Assembly: GCA_029931535.1 (NCBI GenBank)
Contig: JAQPZY010001250.1
Span: forward strand, 124,001-188,000
Source of the DNA: Margaritifera margaritifera
Taxonomy: Eukaryota > Mollusca > Bivalvia > Unionida > Margaritiferidae
Length of the DNA: 64,000 nucleotides
Direction of reading: 5' to 3'
This document shows positions 1-12,900 of the stretch, piece after piece. Numbering within the stretch: the stretch's first letter is position 1; every line of letters starts with the position of its first letter. The notes under the pieces are model-generated. The model saw only the letters and a program-made list of their open reading frames with translations. It had not been told where the DNA came from and did not search any database. The position numbers and the translations under genes were made by a program.

Positions 1-107
1 TAAAAGTATAACTAGATCTGTCTGACAGAAATGTCAAAAGTCATCATCTGTTTCAACCTCAGGTGAGCCATTAAAATTCACCAAACCATCTACATATTGC
101 TTAGTCT

Positions 108-185
108 CAAATTCACTTGCCATATATACTTGCCATATACACTTGCCATTTACACTTGCCATATACACTTGCCATATATACTTGC
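108..185 (+). repeat. 13-bp tandem repeat made from a MITE tip
   Basis: Five exact-length units of cata(t/c)a(t/c)acttgc (121-185) plus a degenerate sixth on the left. The last unit is the terminal sequence of the MITE starting at 173, so the MITE end itself has been amplified in tandem. Confidence 0.8.
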
Positions 186-365
186 TTATAAAGTTAGCTC
201 AGCTCCAAACTGAACAGACTCGGATTGGACATCAGATAATGCACTGGCAGATCTGAGTACTCAGAAGAACAAACATAGACCCTGATCTGCCAGCGCATTA
301 TGATGGCTGATTAGGGTCTACGTTGTTTGCAGTTGGACTCAACTTATGAGTGAGTACATATGGTA
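173..365 (+). mobile_element. double-hairpin MITE, copy 1
   Basis: Ends ccatatatacttgcttata and gagtacatatggta. Internal hairpin A (AGATC type, loop cagataatg) is followed by hairpin B (TGATC type, loop gcattatg). Orientation A-B. Confidence 0.8.
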
Positions 366-421
366 TGAATGTCCTTAATGTTCATTTTCTTCTTCTGATA
401 TTTAATATTAATAAAGCCATA

Positions 422-643
422 TACTGTATATACTCGCGAATAATTTGAGTCCAAATGCAAAAAACACAGACCCTGATCTGCTGTCACATAATGCACTGGC
501 AGATCAGGGTCTATGTTTGTTTGTTCTACTGATTATTCCTTACAAACTGCATCAACCCAGATCTGCTGACGCATTATGCGCTGGCAGATCTGGGTCTATG
601 CAGCTTGCTGTTGGTATAAGCTTATATGCGAGTATATACGGTA
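422..643 (-). mobile_element. double-hairpin MITE, copy 2
   Basis: Ends tactgtatatactcgcg and cgagtatatacggta (TA at the tips). Hairpin B comes before hairpin A, so the copy is inverted relative to copy 1. Stems are nearly perfect: agaccctgatctgc pairs with gcagatcagggtct, and acccagatctgc with gcagatctgggt. Confidence 0.9.
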
Positions 644-1860
644 TACGTTTATGGAATCTAATCAACAGTAATTTTACTGTGGACTAAATTTTCTGTATTT
701 GTCTCTATAACTGCATTTTTGGGGATTGGTACCATTATCTGAGGTTGATTGCACAGGTCATGTATTGGACTAGTCACTTTAAATAGGCTGTAATCGTATG
801 TAAAGATGGCACCTTAATGTAGGAACTTGCAGTCTCAGAGTTTAAAATGGATTATGCTGTGAAATACATTTTATCTGCTGAATGTTTTTAGTGTAAAACG
901 TGGTACAGTATATATTAGTAACTGGAAAGTGTTTATGTAACCATTGGAGCATTTTCACTTGCCAGTTTAAAACTGAAGGGGATGGTTCTAGGATCATTGC
1001 TAAGACATTTGATGTCGGAAAGACTCGAATAAGCAATATAGCCAGAGATAAAGAAAACATTCAGCAGCAGTGAGAAAATGGAATGGACAGAGATAGTTTC
1101 AGCCAGTTCTTTGTATCTTATTTTAATGACAAGGTTTTCAAATGGTTTTGCACTGCTGTTGATGATTGTGCATAATTATTTTAAATGACAATATAAATTT
1201 TTATAACATAGATGACATACATGTGATTTTTAAATTAAAATATAAATTTTGTTAATGAAAATATGAAATATTTCAAAATTAGTTATGTTTTTCGTACTTT
1301 TTATGTAATTATTACTCACATCTGTCTGATCCCCTCTAGAAAGGCCACCCATCTGATAATGCCACTTTTCTGCTGCAGAACAAGTGGCCTTATAAGCAGG
1401 GATCACTATATCTGTGTGTGTGTATGAAATGGTCCAGACTACGAGAAGATTGCTGTCTTAACATTTTTCTCTTAGCACATTTAGGTCGTAATTGGATAAA
1501 GAGTTATTTATGAGTAATTGTCATAATTTAATTTGTTTTTCATTTAACATTTATTGGACAAAATAATATTTCTTTGGGATTTCAGCAGCTTTACAGGAAA
1601 GTATGGTGTCTCCATCTTTTCCCTCTTTATAATGCTGTTTATGACAGTCATAAAATTTACCCATGTTATAAGTGTGGAAGCCTTATCCTAAGGGATGTTC
1701 CAATATACAGGGTTGGGTTATAACAGTGCATAAGCTTACAGTTCATGAAAAGTCTGCATCTTTAGTATTATTGTATATTCTAGTACCTGTGAGATCGCGG
1801 TATTTCGAATATGAATTACTAATATCATGCCAGTTACTAATTGCAAGTTCTATGTTGCAG

Positions 1861-1941
1861 TTATAAAGGAGTCAACATAACAAACTTCACCACTAGCTGG
1901 AGAAATGGACTGGGTTTCAATGCACTTATCCATGCTCATAG
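1861..1941 (+). CDS. SPTBN5: spectrin exon A: CH2 domain
   Basis: Acceptor tatgttgcag precedes it and donor gtaaag follows. The first base finishes a split codon; the exon then reads [20 protein letters not shown] and ends two bases into the Arg codon of HAHRPD. This is the conserved core of the second calponin-homology domain. The exon carrying CH1 and the start of CH2 was not found in 1-1860. Confidence 0.92.
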
Positions 1942-3924
1942 GTAAAGTATAATACATATAGTAATGAAACCAGTCATTTGTATCATGATGCATTAAGCTC
2001 TTCCCACCCACCCACCCCTTTATTGTTTATTAAGATGCTCCAACAAAGATAAGTAAATTTAATGCCAACATTGATATTTAACTAGTTAATTTTTATAATA
2101 AATTTTCAAAATATATAAAATACAGAATAATTCAGATTAATTATAAATATTTACATGTTGCTCAAGGATAATTAATTTTTTCATCAGATATTTTATACAT
2201 GAAAAGTAATACAATAAGATGGAGGTGCATATCTCTCACTGTAATTACAGATGTAATTCTCATAATTTATGTAACCCACTAATTAATAAATATTAGATAA
2301 GAAATTAATTTATGAGTTTTTGTGGAGCAATACAGGTATTCAAATGAAACGAATCTGCTCACCTAATTTGTATCTATATTTGTAAAGAGGAAAAAAAATA
2401 GATTTGTCTTCTAATGGCTTGTGTTAGATTAGTGAGTTATGCAAATGGATTTATTTGGTCCGTACTTTTGTCAAATGTTTTAAATTTTGACATGAGAGTG
2501 TATATCAAATATAATCATCAAACTAATTAGTCTTTATTTTTCTTTTTCAGGCCTGACATAATTGATTATGAGGCATTGATTCCCAGTGAACACATGAACA
2601 ACTTGAACAATGCCTTCAATGTGGCAGATGATAAATTGGGCATCCACAAAATCCTTGATGCTGAGGGTTAGTTTGCTTTGTCCAGTGTCAATGTATAGCA
2701 TCTTCCTCAGCCTAGAAGTGGCTAATTAGGCTGGAACTTATTCTGATTTCATGGTTAGAGACTAAATTAGAGTACATTACTTCCCTGGATGGGATGCTAA
2801 TCCATCACGGGTTAACCTCCATGGATGTTGGAACTCCTTTGCATCTGGGGGTGACTTAAACAGTTATGAATATGTTCCATGCTGAATGGCTCACAAAATT
2901 ACCATATATACTTGCGTATAACCTGATACCAACTGCAAACTGAATAGACCCAGATCTGCCGTCACATAATGCACCAGCAGATCTGGGTTTATGCAGTTTA
3001 TAAGGACTAATCAGTAGAACAAACAATATAGACCCTGATCTGACAGCGCATTATGCGACGGCAGATCAGGGTCTATGTTGTTTGCATTTGGACCTGGCTT
3101 ATACGCGAGTATATACGGTGCTGTCTTGGGGCATGATGGTACAACTTCCCAATCCAGAGTCCAGCATGCTATCCACTAGGACATGCTGTCTTGCTTACTT
3201 TATCAAATTATAGTGACATTTCCCTAATGCAGACATAACAGGGACCAAAATATGTGGCCATGTTATGGATGTGGCAAGCATACAGAGGTTTGTGTAGCAT
3301 TAAAACAGCTTTATTGGGACCAAAATATGTGGCCAATCAGTAGAGGAGGCTGGGTTATAGAGGGACAGGTTTAGAAAAGTCTCACTGTACATTATGAATA
3401 AAAAGATTTCTGATTTTCTGGTAATAAAAATGTATATGGAGACAATATTTTACTTCCATTGACTATGGGAGTTATACCTTACAAAATATGGCCACTGCTC
3501 TCTCATGTATTGTGTGATGCAATATCAGTAAAACCATCAGAGGAACTTTCAGTGTATGCAGAAGAGGCACTATGAATACAGATAAAACTATGAGTTTTAA
3601 AGTGAAAATGGAAATTGCTCTTTTAATGAATCCTGATTAAAAAAATCTAAGAATGTTTTTTGACCTTATTATCTGTTTTCTTTTCTTATCTCTTAGAAAA
3701 AAAAATGTTTGATTTAAAGACTTGGTGTCGCTATTTCTTGTCAAGCAAAGTTTAATCTGAGAAAATAATAATGGGAGTTCAGATTTTATATAGTCAAATC
3801 TGTCAGTAGTAACCACCCATTGGAAAAGGCCAAACTGACCTTTGTACACAGGTGACCTCTGTATGCAGGTTCACCTTTCAAACTTGGTTTTTGAACAAAT
3901 AACATGCACTGAATACATTATTGA

Positions 3925-3970
<46 letters not shown>

Positions 3971-6900
3971 AGGATTTAGTTTAGAGCACTAGCTATTCAA
4001 CAGAATCATAAAATACATGTATATTTTGTTCTCTCTCAAACTTATGTTCCACACAAGATTAGTGTATAATGCTCACTTTAATCGATTCAATAAATGAAAT
4101 CATCACTGACTCCGAAAAAAGATCGTTAAAGTTTGTGTTGTGCACCATGACAAACTACGAATTTCACTACTAATAAACAGCTTACATATGACTGTGAAAC
4201 AGAGTACTGACTCTTTGTTTGAGCAACTTGTATAATTAGGTTTAGAAACAGCTGTTCACCCTTCAGAAATAATATGGGGATTAACCAGTTGCTCAGCTCA
4301 CCAAGATAAAAAGACAGTCGGCTTATGATCAGAAGAGAGAGAGAGGCTTGTGATGAATACGTAATGAAAAGAAGCCTTATGTGACTGTTGTTGTAACACA
4401 TGAACTGAAATTTAGCTTGCCTTTACAGCCAAGATCTGAAATATTGAATAACCCCTGACCCTAATGAAAAGAGATTTAACTTGAATCTCTTGTCAGAAAT
4501 GAACTTTTTTCATCCATGATAGCTTTCATGAACAGTCATATTAATGAAGATATCAAACTATACCTGTCACACTGGCACAAAAGAGAACACTTCTGCTCCG
4601 ACACCACAAATGCTTTTCCTATCATCCAGCAAATGAATTGCTTCAACTCTCTCCCCTCATGATAAAATCCGCTTCGCTTTCAAATTTGACATTGAGTTAC
4701 ATTGATGGTATGACTGGAGTATGGTGAGTACAAGTGAATAAAAAATGTTTACACATCGATTTGCATCTAAACAATGTCTTGAAGCAAAAGTTTAGTTTGT
4801 ATGCACTGAATGGTCACTGTCAGTATGCTCCAGTCACCGCATAAAGCAGTGAGAAACCATTATTTGATTAGAAGGCAGGTGACAATTGTATACAAGACTT
4901 TTATAAAGGAAATTTTTTTTTGGGGGGGGGGGATTAGAGTGGCTATTGAGACCAAGTGACTGCTATAAAAGGTGACTGATCAGACAAGTTTGACTGTATA
5001 TGTTTGACAGCTCATGCAAATTCTTTCAGGTATCACTTTGCATCACAAAAAATAGTGGCACATAAAATATTCATGAAATGGTGTACAATGTATCATCTAC
5101 ATGGCAATCTTGGCTTACCATTAGTAACATTTTTATGAATTATACCTTAAGTAACATTTTCATGAATTAAATACTCTTGGCTTACCATAAGTAACATTTT
5201 CATGAATTAAATACTCTCACTTTAAGCACAAAAATGTTATGCTTATGAAATTTTGTGGTATACAGAGCTGTGAATTCACTATTTTTTGTGGGGTGCCAGT
5301 TTTCATGGATTTTGTAACTGCTTCAAAACATGAAGGTCAAGACCTAATGAAGAGTGATCCTTGTGTAAAACAATAGGACCTTTCCACAATCTGCATATTT
5401 AAGTGCCAACAAAAATATCAGAGTAATTGGTGAAATGATACACCTGTATTTTATTGATACGTATCACAATCGGCTAAAACACGGTATTGGTGCTGATAGT
5501 AGTCTCACTCACTTAAAAAATTGAAATGTTTGATAGAACATTTCAATGAAGCTCATTATATACCCTAGGGTGTCCCCTAGTCAGATCAAGTTAGATTTAG
5601 CTTGAACATGCATGCGATTTTGTTTAACCATTATTTCAATTCATTGGTATAACAACAGTTACAGACACTACACTTGGTGTATAACATGCAAGAAAAACAG
5701 CATGAAAACTTTAAAACTTTATTTTTTTTCACAGTAACATCAGTAACAGGATATCAACATTTAAAGTAAACAACATAACTGGAAGTGGTAAACAACTTAA
5801 TAACAAAATCAAAACATCTATGACAAAGGTATCACTTAGAAAAAAAACCTAACCATGAAACTTTTGCATAACAAACATAAAAGACATAGAATAATCTTAT
5901 TTAGGCATTTATCTAACACCAAGAAGAATATTTAAACAAACAAAATCATTAATACTGGCCAAAAGTATTGCAAACTTCCATAAGAGTCAGAAGTACATTG
6001 TCCATAAAATTGGTTACAGACACTACAAAACTATAGCATTTCAATACAGCTGCAGAACCATACATATCTCCATAAAATTCACTTCAAAAATAATTCAACA
6101 TGAACACATTGACTAGAATTATTCATTAAATGAATGTTGATTAGTTAATAAAATGATAAAACCACATTGTAACAGGTATATGTCCAATACTTGTGTTAAA
6201 ATTATGAACTGGTAAATAGCACTTGAAAGTTTAATACTAAATAGTGTTTGTAAGAGTAAAATATTGAAGTATAATGAATGTTCAATAAATCATAGTCACT
6301 AAAGTATTGTTCAACCCAAGGTGCTGACTCAAACACAGACCCATATGTGATTGATCTTAAGGTTACAGACACTACACATTAAACCTTGACTTTATATTGT
6401 CATTTCAAATAGAAGTGCTTATGATTTTTTTCCAGATTTGACTTGAGCTTAGACAATTCAGCTGCATTAAACTTGAAATGACCCCTTTCATTGACTATTT
6501 GTGGAGCTTTTACCCTGTACAAGATAGCATCTAGAGCCTCTTGTGAATAATCATCTTTTTCAGGCCAAACATACATGTTGCCAGACTTTCTCATGTATTT
6601 AAGTCTAACTTCGTTATGAAGAATGTCTATTACTTCTGCTAAGTATACATCTAGAGGTCCCTTCTTTGGCTTAAGTCCTACAGCAACAAATTCTCCAGGG
6701 TGGTATTTCTCTATTGGTTTCTCTGTGTTGGTTGGTGCTTTTTTGTCAACTTTGATCTTCTTTGTCACAATGTTTTGTCTTTCTGTTGACTTCCGTTTCT
6801 TATTAGGCTTTTCGCTTGTTGCTGAGTTATGATCTTTCTGGTTACTTCCTTGTTTTCTTTTCTTGTCATTATTTTCTATTGTTGATGGATTCTTGTCTTT

Positions 6901-9900
6901 AAGTTGTTTTCCTTTCTGACTTAAATTATCTTTATTGAGTACTAACTTTCTCATTTCCCAGGCATTAACATTTTCGCTGAAGTTGCATCTCCCGTCAACC
7001 TTCATGCATTGCTCACAATAACAGCTCAGATTTCTTATGCTCAGTTCATAATCATTGCTTCCTGACTTTACAGCATGTAATTTTCTTGTACCTTGCAGTG
7101 TTTGCACATCAGTTTCTTCTCTATTTCTCTCAACATCTTTAACAAGGATGAACTCCCTTCTCGAAACTGTTTTAGCTTCATTATCTGTATTTTCCATTTT
7201 CAGTTTCTCTGTACAGAAATGATATACATCTTCTGCACAACCTATCACCTTTCTATTGCTGATTACAGCTCTGTAGCAAGCATTCTTGACTGTCGCACCG
7301 AGACCATCGCAAACACTCTTTCCATGTGATGTTTCGAAATAATTTCGTGTTACAGATGGCTTTTTCCTCAGACTTATGTCAGCAAAGGCTTTCTTCCCCT
7401 TATACTGGGCAGCACAGCCATCTGTCCACTCATGGATCTCCTCTACTTTCACACCTTTCTTCTTCAGAATTTCTATAGCTTTGTTCTCAAAAGTGATAGC
7501 TAAGTCTGCATCATGTTTGGTTTCTTCACTGATGCCAATAATGGCATGCTTTATCTTGAATTCTTTTTCTCCCTGTTTTTCTGTATAGTAACACATGATT
7601 GGATGTATTGTAACTTGGTTCCTGTCGAAGAATCCAGATTGTACTTCACTTTGAAAAACACACCCATAGTTCTCACTAAAGTCCATGACCATAGCAATAG
7701 AACCCTCACCAATTCTATCAACACAAATTCCCATCTGTTGCTGTTGCCATTTGGCCCTGAAAACGTGCTCTGGATACTCTTGCATGTCAGTTTCTAAGCA
7801 TGTAATTAATGTTTTTATGTCTGTTTCTTTAGGCACACAGGAGACGCAACGCTTTACTTTATCATCTTTTGCTATTTCTATACTTTCCCATTGATGCCAT
7901 GATATCTGCCTGTCACTATACTTTTCAACAAATGGTTTAAGGTAACTCTGCAAACATTTCACACCGCATTGTTTGCATTCTCTTCTTAAACATTTAATAG
8001 CTGGATTGGTGTCGTATTTACAAAAAGTAGCATCACTTAAGCTTTTCTTATCTACTGAAATTTCATCCAAATCTCCATTTTCTTTCACTGCTTTTTTTAC
8101 ATTTGTTAGTGCCTCACTTTTTAGGGCCACGTTACAGCACTTTTGGCATAAGCATGATCTTCTGCTTGTTTCAGACACCTTTTTAACATTCACTGGTTTC
8201 AATTTAGAAAATGAAGTTAATCCTATTTTGTGACTATGGTTCCTTAACTTGTAGTCTTTGTAGGCTTCTTCTAATGTCATAGTCATCACATGTTTTTGAA
8301 GTATTTCTTTTTGACCACCTTTTCTTACTTTCACAGTTTCACGTTTATTAGGCACTTCCCTACTGATTTCTGGACTTAGAAAAAAATCTTTCACAGATTT
8401 CTTTAATGGAGAGTTAAGTGCATCCCTTCTTCTTTTTCTTTGTTTCGTCTCCCACCATGTAGAACTAGGTTTTTGCCCTTTCACTGATACTTTGAAATAC
8501 TTTTTTAGTCTGTCTTTTATATTTCTTCAGTAATGCGTCACAAATGATGTTGTATGCATGTTTCTTTGCACCCCTTTTCCTTGTTTTCACTTCTGAAATG
8601 CTCTCTGACACAGATTGTATAACAGTATCTGTCAATTCAAGTTTTTTTCTGCAATCCGGTGTCATTATCATTATATTCCTATTTAGAAACTTTGATGTTG
8701 ATGGAGATTCAATTAATTTACTTATGATGACTGCTTTTCTCTTTGGGGTATTTGGTAATACTTCCTTTACCTTTTTTAATTGTCTGTACAGAGTTGCTTT
8801 AGGTAACACTTTATTCATTGGTGAATCTCTGGCTGACCCAGTATTTCCTATTTCACAATCAGTCTGAATACACTCTTGCTGTATACTTTCATTCAGTTTG
8901 ATACGCATTCTCCATGCTTGGGTTCTTTTCACAGCTTCTTTCTTCTTTCTACTTAATTCAGCAGTTTTCGGACTTCTTAAATCAACACTCTTATTAACCG
9001 ATATTGCCAGGGCTGCTTTTTCTTTCTTTTTCTGGCGATACCTTTTCATTTCTTCACGTTTTTTCCTTCTTAATTCTTGTTGAAGATTTGAATCGGAAAG
9101 TGATTGCTGTTTTTTTAGTAGTCTTGCATCTTTTCTTCTTTCTCTATCAACCCTTTTTAGCTCCTCATGTTTTGCCTTATTTTCCCTCTGTTTTTTTCTC
9201 CAGGCTTGTACCTTTAGCCTCGTCTTCTCCCTTCTAGCTTTAATCTTCTGTTCATCTTCTTCTGGCTTATCTTTGCTTCCTAAAAGCAAACAACTTCATT
9301 CTCATTTTTGTTCCTCTATGTATACGGATGAAATTTAGACTTTACAAAACATACTTGTAATGAGTACGCAATATGCTTTCATACATAAGCAAACTGGAAT
9401 AACCTGTAGATTCTTAAAGAAAAGTATCTGATTGAAAAAGAAATAGCATAAAACCTGATGATTATTCAATGTTCTAGCATTTACAATGATTGCACACTTT
9501 CCTTAATAATGTAAACAACAGTCGGGTCAATTCACATGTCTAGTAGTGTCTGTAACCATTTGACAATATCAGCAATGTATCCAATACTAAGTCTGAGCTC
9601 ATTGAATTCTCATAATATTTCTGTTTGAATTTACTAGTCTAATGATATGGAATGCAAAAATACTCAGTTTCAATTGCATATTGTAAGAAATCACTGAAAA
9701 TGTTGCCTGTTATCAGAAATCTAGATGAAAGAAACTATAAATATACCAAAATATTACAAATTGCAGACAGACAATATGTCAAAATTTAGCCTTACACATC
9801 AATACTGTAATAGGAAACATAATTTGGCTTCATTTTTTTAAAAAAAAACAGGGATAAAGTCATAGACAGTATAAAAAGGGGATATTGGTTACAGACACTA

Positions 9901-12900
9901 CAATTTAAGAGTGTGGTTTACCATTCAATACAAACTTACCAGAGTTGTTCCCAGAGGTTTGCTTTTGTCGTCTTCCCATGTCTTAGGGATGTACCATGGT
10001 AAAGAACAGAAAAAGTAATTAGGCAGCTTCTTCTAGGATAAGAAATTCAGGTTACATTGTCTTGTAGTAAATTACTCAAACAGACAGTGCTGCAAGAATG
10101 ATGCAATATTCAATCAAGAGAGTTATTGCATCACTTTTTTGCTCTTGGCTGCAGAGGTAAATAGATGATGCAACATTACATCACATAAGATGGAACTTTC
10201 TATTGAGAAAAACAATGTTTTAATGACAAGTAGAACAATACTTTTATCTTTCATTTTTATACCTGTTTGTGTAGTGTCTGTAACTTTTTTTATTGAGTTG
10301 CTGTTTTTTAATGGTACAATACAGCACCACCAATTTTGGCCAACTTGGACATCACATGGATACACATGAGCCTTTGTAGGATTTATACTTTTCCATAATG
10401 AAACAACAAAATTATTGCCATATAAACTTGTAAAGGTTACAGACACTACAAAATTTAGAACTGGAAAGTTTGACAAAGAACAAGCTCTCAATCGAATATC
10501 TTGGCTAGCCATGTGATTTAAATGGTTTTACTACTTATTATAATATAAAGTCGAGTTCTAGATGTCAATAAAAGTTATAATGAATGTTATTTTGTACAAA
10601 ATGTTGGCATATAACAACAGATTAGTGTTTGAATTTCAGTGTTGAAACAAAACTTCTACTGACGGTATTTTGCTTATAAAATCCATAATATTTTACCGAT
10701 TTCTTTAATTCAAGAAGCAATATTTGCAGGATAGAATTCCGCATAAAACCAGACCAATAAATGCATAATTTCAGTATGATATTTAGAGAATTCTCTATTT
10801 TATATTCAAGCTTTTTTCGAGTGAGACTACATAACGCTCAAAAATGGCCATTTTTAGAGCTTGTTTCCATGCATATCTCAACAATGGGTTACACTAACCT
10901 CTTGAAATTTTCAGGAAAGTAAGAGAGGTATATGCCAGGCTTACCAATCTTTAAAATTGGTTCATATCTTGTTTAATTTTTCTATTTCATGCATATAACA
11001 TGAAAATTCCTTTATCAGCACCAATACCGTGTTTTAGCCGAATACACAACCTATGATGTGATACATATCAATACATGTAAAGAATAAAGAGGCAAAGGAC
11101 TAATAATTATTTATGACTGTTGAAGGTTAAAAGTAACCTCTATAAGATAAGTATCATTTTTTTATATATTCTCCATCTTTAATTTTTATATGTTTATCAA
11201 AATGGCAAAATTATCAATGCATCGATACATTGGTGAGTCGTTTCACCCGTATTAAAAAAATTCTGTATAATGCCCCTTTTCAGATGTGGATGTTGATCGA
11301 CCTGATGAGAAGGTCATCATTACCTATGTGGCATCTTATTACCACTACTTTGCCAAGATGAAGACTGAGAAGACAGGAGGAAAGAGAATTGCCAAGGTGA
11401 GTTATGAAAAGTGATACAAATCTTCTCACCTCGGTGTGTAGGTGTCAGTATCACAAAAGTGACTGTTCCAATTTTCACAGTTTAAACATATTTTTATGTC
11501 AGTTGCATATTAAGTTCAAAGTACTTACACCACACTTTCTCAGATGTTGGCATGAAGAATACCGTAATCACGGTAAGTCTTGGGACATGAAAAAATAATT
11601 AATTTTTTTCGTATCCCAAGACTTATATGCCTGTAAAATATATAAAATTTTCGGTGTCCCAAAACTTGCAGACACAAAAAATGTAAAGACAAAATGGGAC
11701 GATCGCCATACGTCACACATCAGTGACCAGCTCGTTCAATTACCACGTCATTCGTCAATAAACTGTTATAAACTATTATGATGTTTTATGTTATTATTTT
11801 GCATGTGCATATTTTCCGATTTCTCCAACATGATTTAAAATAAAGGTAAATAAAGACTTCATAATTCACAGGCCGCTTACATTTAAGGGAAGACCTGAAC
11901 TATAGTGTACAGTACTTACACAGTGCAAATCGTACTTGGCGTCATTTATATCTTTGTTTATTCCCAAAAATATTCGATGCAGATTTTGCTTTATTCATCA
12001 TTTTTACCAAATCGCATTCTTCCAGATTACATTTCAGCTACACGTTCATTGCTGTTTCATTTATTTGGATTCACCCGCTCAACAGTTACTGTTTTTCAGT
12101 GGTATAAGCGATCCTACAAAGTGATGTAATCTATATGAAAAGGCACGCGTTTTTAATTATATAAAACACATAACCAGCATAAATTCAAATAACTGTCATA
12201 TATTCATGAAAGAATGATCGTAATATATGTTAAAATTATGAATATAGATCGATTTAGAGCATCATTGATCCATTTTAGTTTTGTGTTTCGGCTTCACAAA
12301 ATGATAATTTTTCACGCATTAATCATTCCACTTTTGATTTTGGCAAGCTGGTTGTTTTGGCGTCTCCTTTGTTTATAATTGGCGGATTTGTCTTTTGTTT
12401 TCCGACAGCAATCCTGGCCAGTTAATTGTTAAAACCCTGAAATTGGCTTGGGTAAAGAGGAATTTTGTCCGGTGGCAATGCAGGTACTTTGATGTGTGAT
12501 CGGCTTCTACTGAGTAATATTAGCACGATTACCGTAGTAAACATGAACTTATTTAAGGTCGCTTACATCAAAGCAAACTACCACGGAGTTTTTATTTTAA
12601 AAGCATTATTTCTTAAACTTCTTTATTGTATTTTAAAGATATTATTTAAGTTTAGTGCAGTGGTGCCTATGATTCGAATCAAATGTATGTACTTCATTCA
12701 TCACAAGTAAAATCTTCAATGTACACGTGGTGACGCCATAAATGTAAACATGCGTACAATAAATGCTAGGGTTGAAATAAACACTATTTTCGTTGTTCTC
12801 ATCCTGGTATCACATCGTAATGAATTAGGTATTTCCATTTTCAGGGGAAAAAAACTCCCCAATAATTACAGGTGACTTTCGACAATTTTAATGCAATAAT

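Larger units (their letters stand above)
1..1860. other. spectrin intron (left flank)
   Basis: No exon found. It holds a 13-bp repeat, two full double-hairpin MITEs (173-365 and 422-643), and from about 650 to 1860 AT-rich DNA in which I see nothing but a short GT run near 1410. Small ORFs here show no coding character. Confidence 0.6.
5452..11073 (-). mobile_element. ~5.6 kb DNA transposon with spliced transposase
   Basis: Bounded by terminal inverted repeats: a perfect 28-bp pair (5471-5498 and 11013-11040) and an outer 17-bp pair with one mismatch (5452-5468 and 11057-11073). It contains a minus-strand transposase gene (6400-9979) and seven copies of gttacagacactac, none in the coding part. 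It lies wholly in spectrin intron 2. The target duplication could not be fixed, so the outer limits may be off by tens of bases. Because the transposase is frameshifted, this copy is probably not active as it stands. Confidence 0.85.

Noticed and set aside
650..1860. Possible upstream spectrin exon (CH1 or start of CH2)
   Set aside because: No stretch gives the expected conserved CH sequence with splice sites in phase.
8500..8515. Canonical -1 ribosomal slippage site in the transposase
   Set aside because: The required shift is +1 and the zero frame reads act-aaa-aaa, which does not fit X-XXY-YYZ.
8465..8540. A short intron instead of the frameshift
   Set aside because: The only GT...AG pair that restores the frame region would be under 40 bases with no pyrimidine tract.
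6623..9237. Plus-strand ORFs opposite the transposase
   Set aside because: Phe/Ser/Leu-rich shadows of the Lys-rich minus-strand gene.
11905..12129. Similar ORFs in both TA elements (also 51608-51838) as a conserved protein
   Set aside because: The frames differ by small indels between copies and composition is non-protein-like; similarity comes from recent common origin.
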